Assembly (NCBI RefSeq): GCF_024139115.2
Contig: NC_085140.1
Location: forward strand, 236,098,371 to 236,162,370
Length of the DNA: 64,000 bases
Direction: 5' to 3'
Source: Armigeres subalbatus
Lineage: Eukaryota; Arthropoda; Insecta; Diptera; Culicidae
The stretch's first letter is position 1. Below are more notes on the stretch, generated by a model. That model saw only the letters and a list, made by a program, of their open reading frames with translations, was not told the DNA's origin and did no database searches. The stretch itself is not shown here.

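Noticed and set aside
1..64000. CRISPR arrays, operons or bacterial genes
   Set aside because: Spliced exons, SINEs and LINEs show animal nuclear DNA; no evenly spaced direct repeats with unique spacers were found.
1..64000. Endogenous viral elements, common in Aedes genomes
   Set aside because: I looked for flavivirus- and rhabdovirus-like open frames; none of the frames shows such motifs. A translated search could still find short decayed pieces.

Overview
The window is eukaryotic and almost certainly from a culicine mosquito, most likely Aedes. The evidence is a Feilai-type tRNA-derived SINE in several copies, one 14-bp-flanked tRNA-Val-like SINE, many small inverted-repeat elements, RTE-, jockey- and I-like LINE debris, and short introns (59-85 nt) alternating with introns of 2-14 kb swollen by repeats. 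The species is inferred from repeat content, not proven.

One host gene dominates. From position 64000 down to 2941 on the minus strand lie 20 coding exons of the tweek / KIAA1109 (BLTP1) bridge-like lipid-transfer protein. The exons join in one continuous frame of 11,743 nt with canonical GT-AG junctions: one leftover base, 3,913 codons and a TAA stop. The 5' part of the gene, including the N-terminal membrane anchor known for the family, lies outside the window. The C-terminal half, including the FSA_C region, is complete. Only about 18% of the window is coding.

A second gene candidate is nested on the opposite strand in the intron between exons 5 and 6 (43168-44229, plus strand). It has two exons joined by a 57-nt intron and encodes a 334-residue secreted, dibasic-rich protein that looks like a peptide precursor. 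I do not recognise it.

The remaining sequence is intron filled by mobile DNA. Positions 0.3-8 kb hold an RTE-like LINE remnant downstream of tweek, a possible solo LTR, MITEs and SINEs. Positions 12.7-15.5 kb hold a 24-bp-period minisatellite and a mariner remnant. Positions 18.5-20 kb hold a purine-rich element with 18-bp terminal inverted repeats. Positions 24.1-34.9 kb hold two degenerate copies of a large DNA transposon with long inverted repeats and an arthropod transposase-like gene, with a decayed Ty3/gypsy pol and several MITEs in the same block. Positions 35-37.6 kb hold an inverted-repeat element and an I-type LINE remnant. Positions 44.8-47.6 kb hold a palindrome, a pogo-like transposase N-terminus and a jockey-like LINE. 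Positions 48-62 kb are a dense graveyard of MITEs, large palindromes and SINEs, with several readable nested insertions.

I see no rRNA, no functional tRNA gene, no CRISPR array and no recognisable viral insertion.
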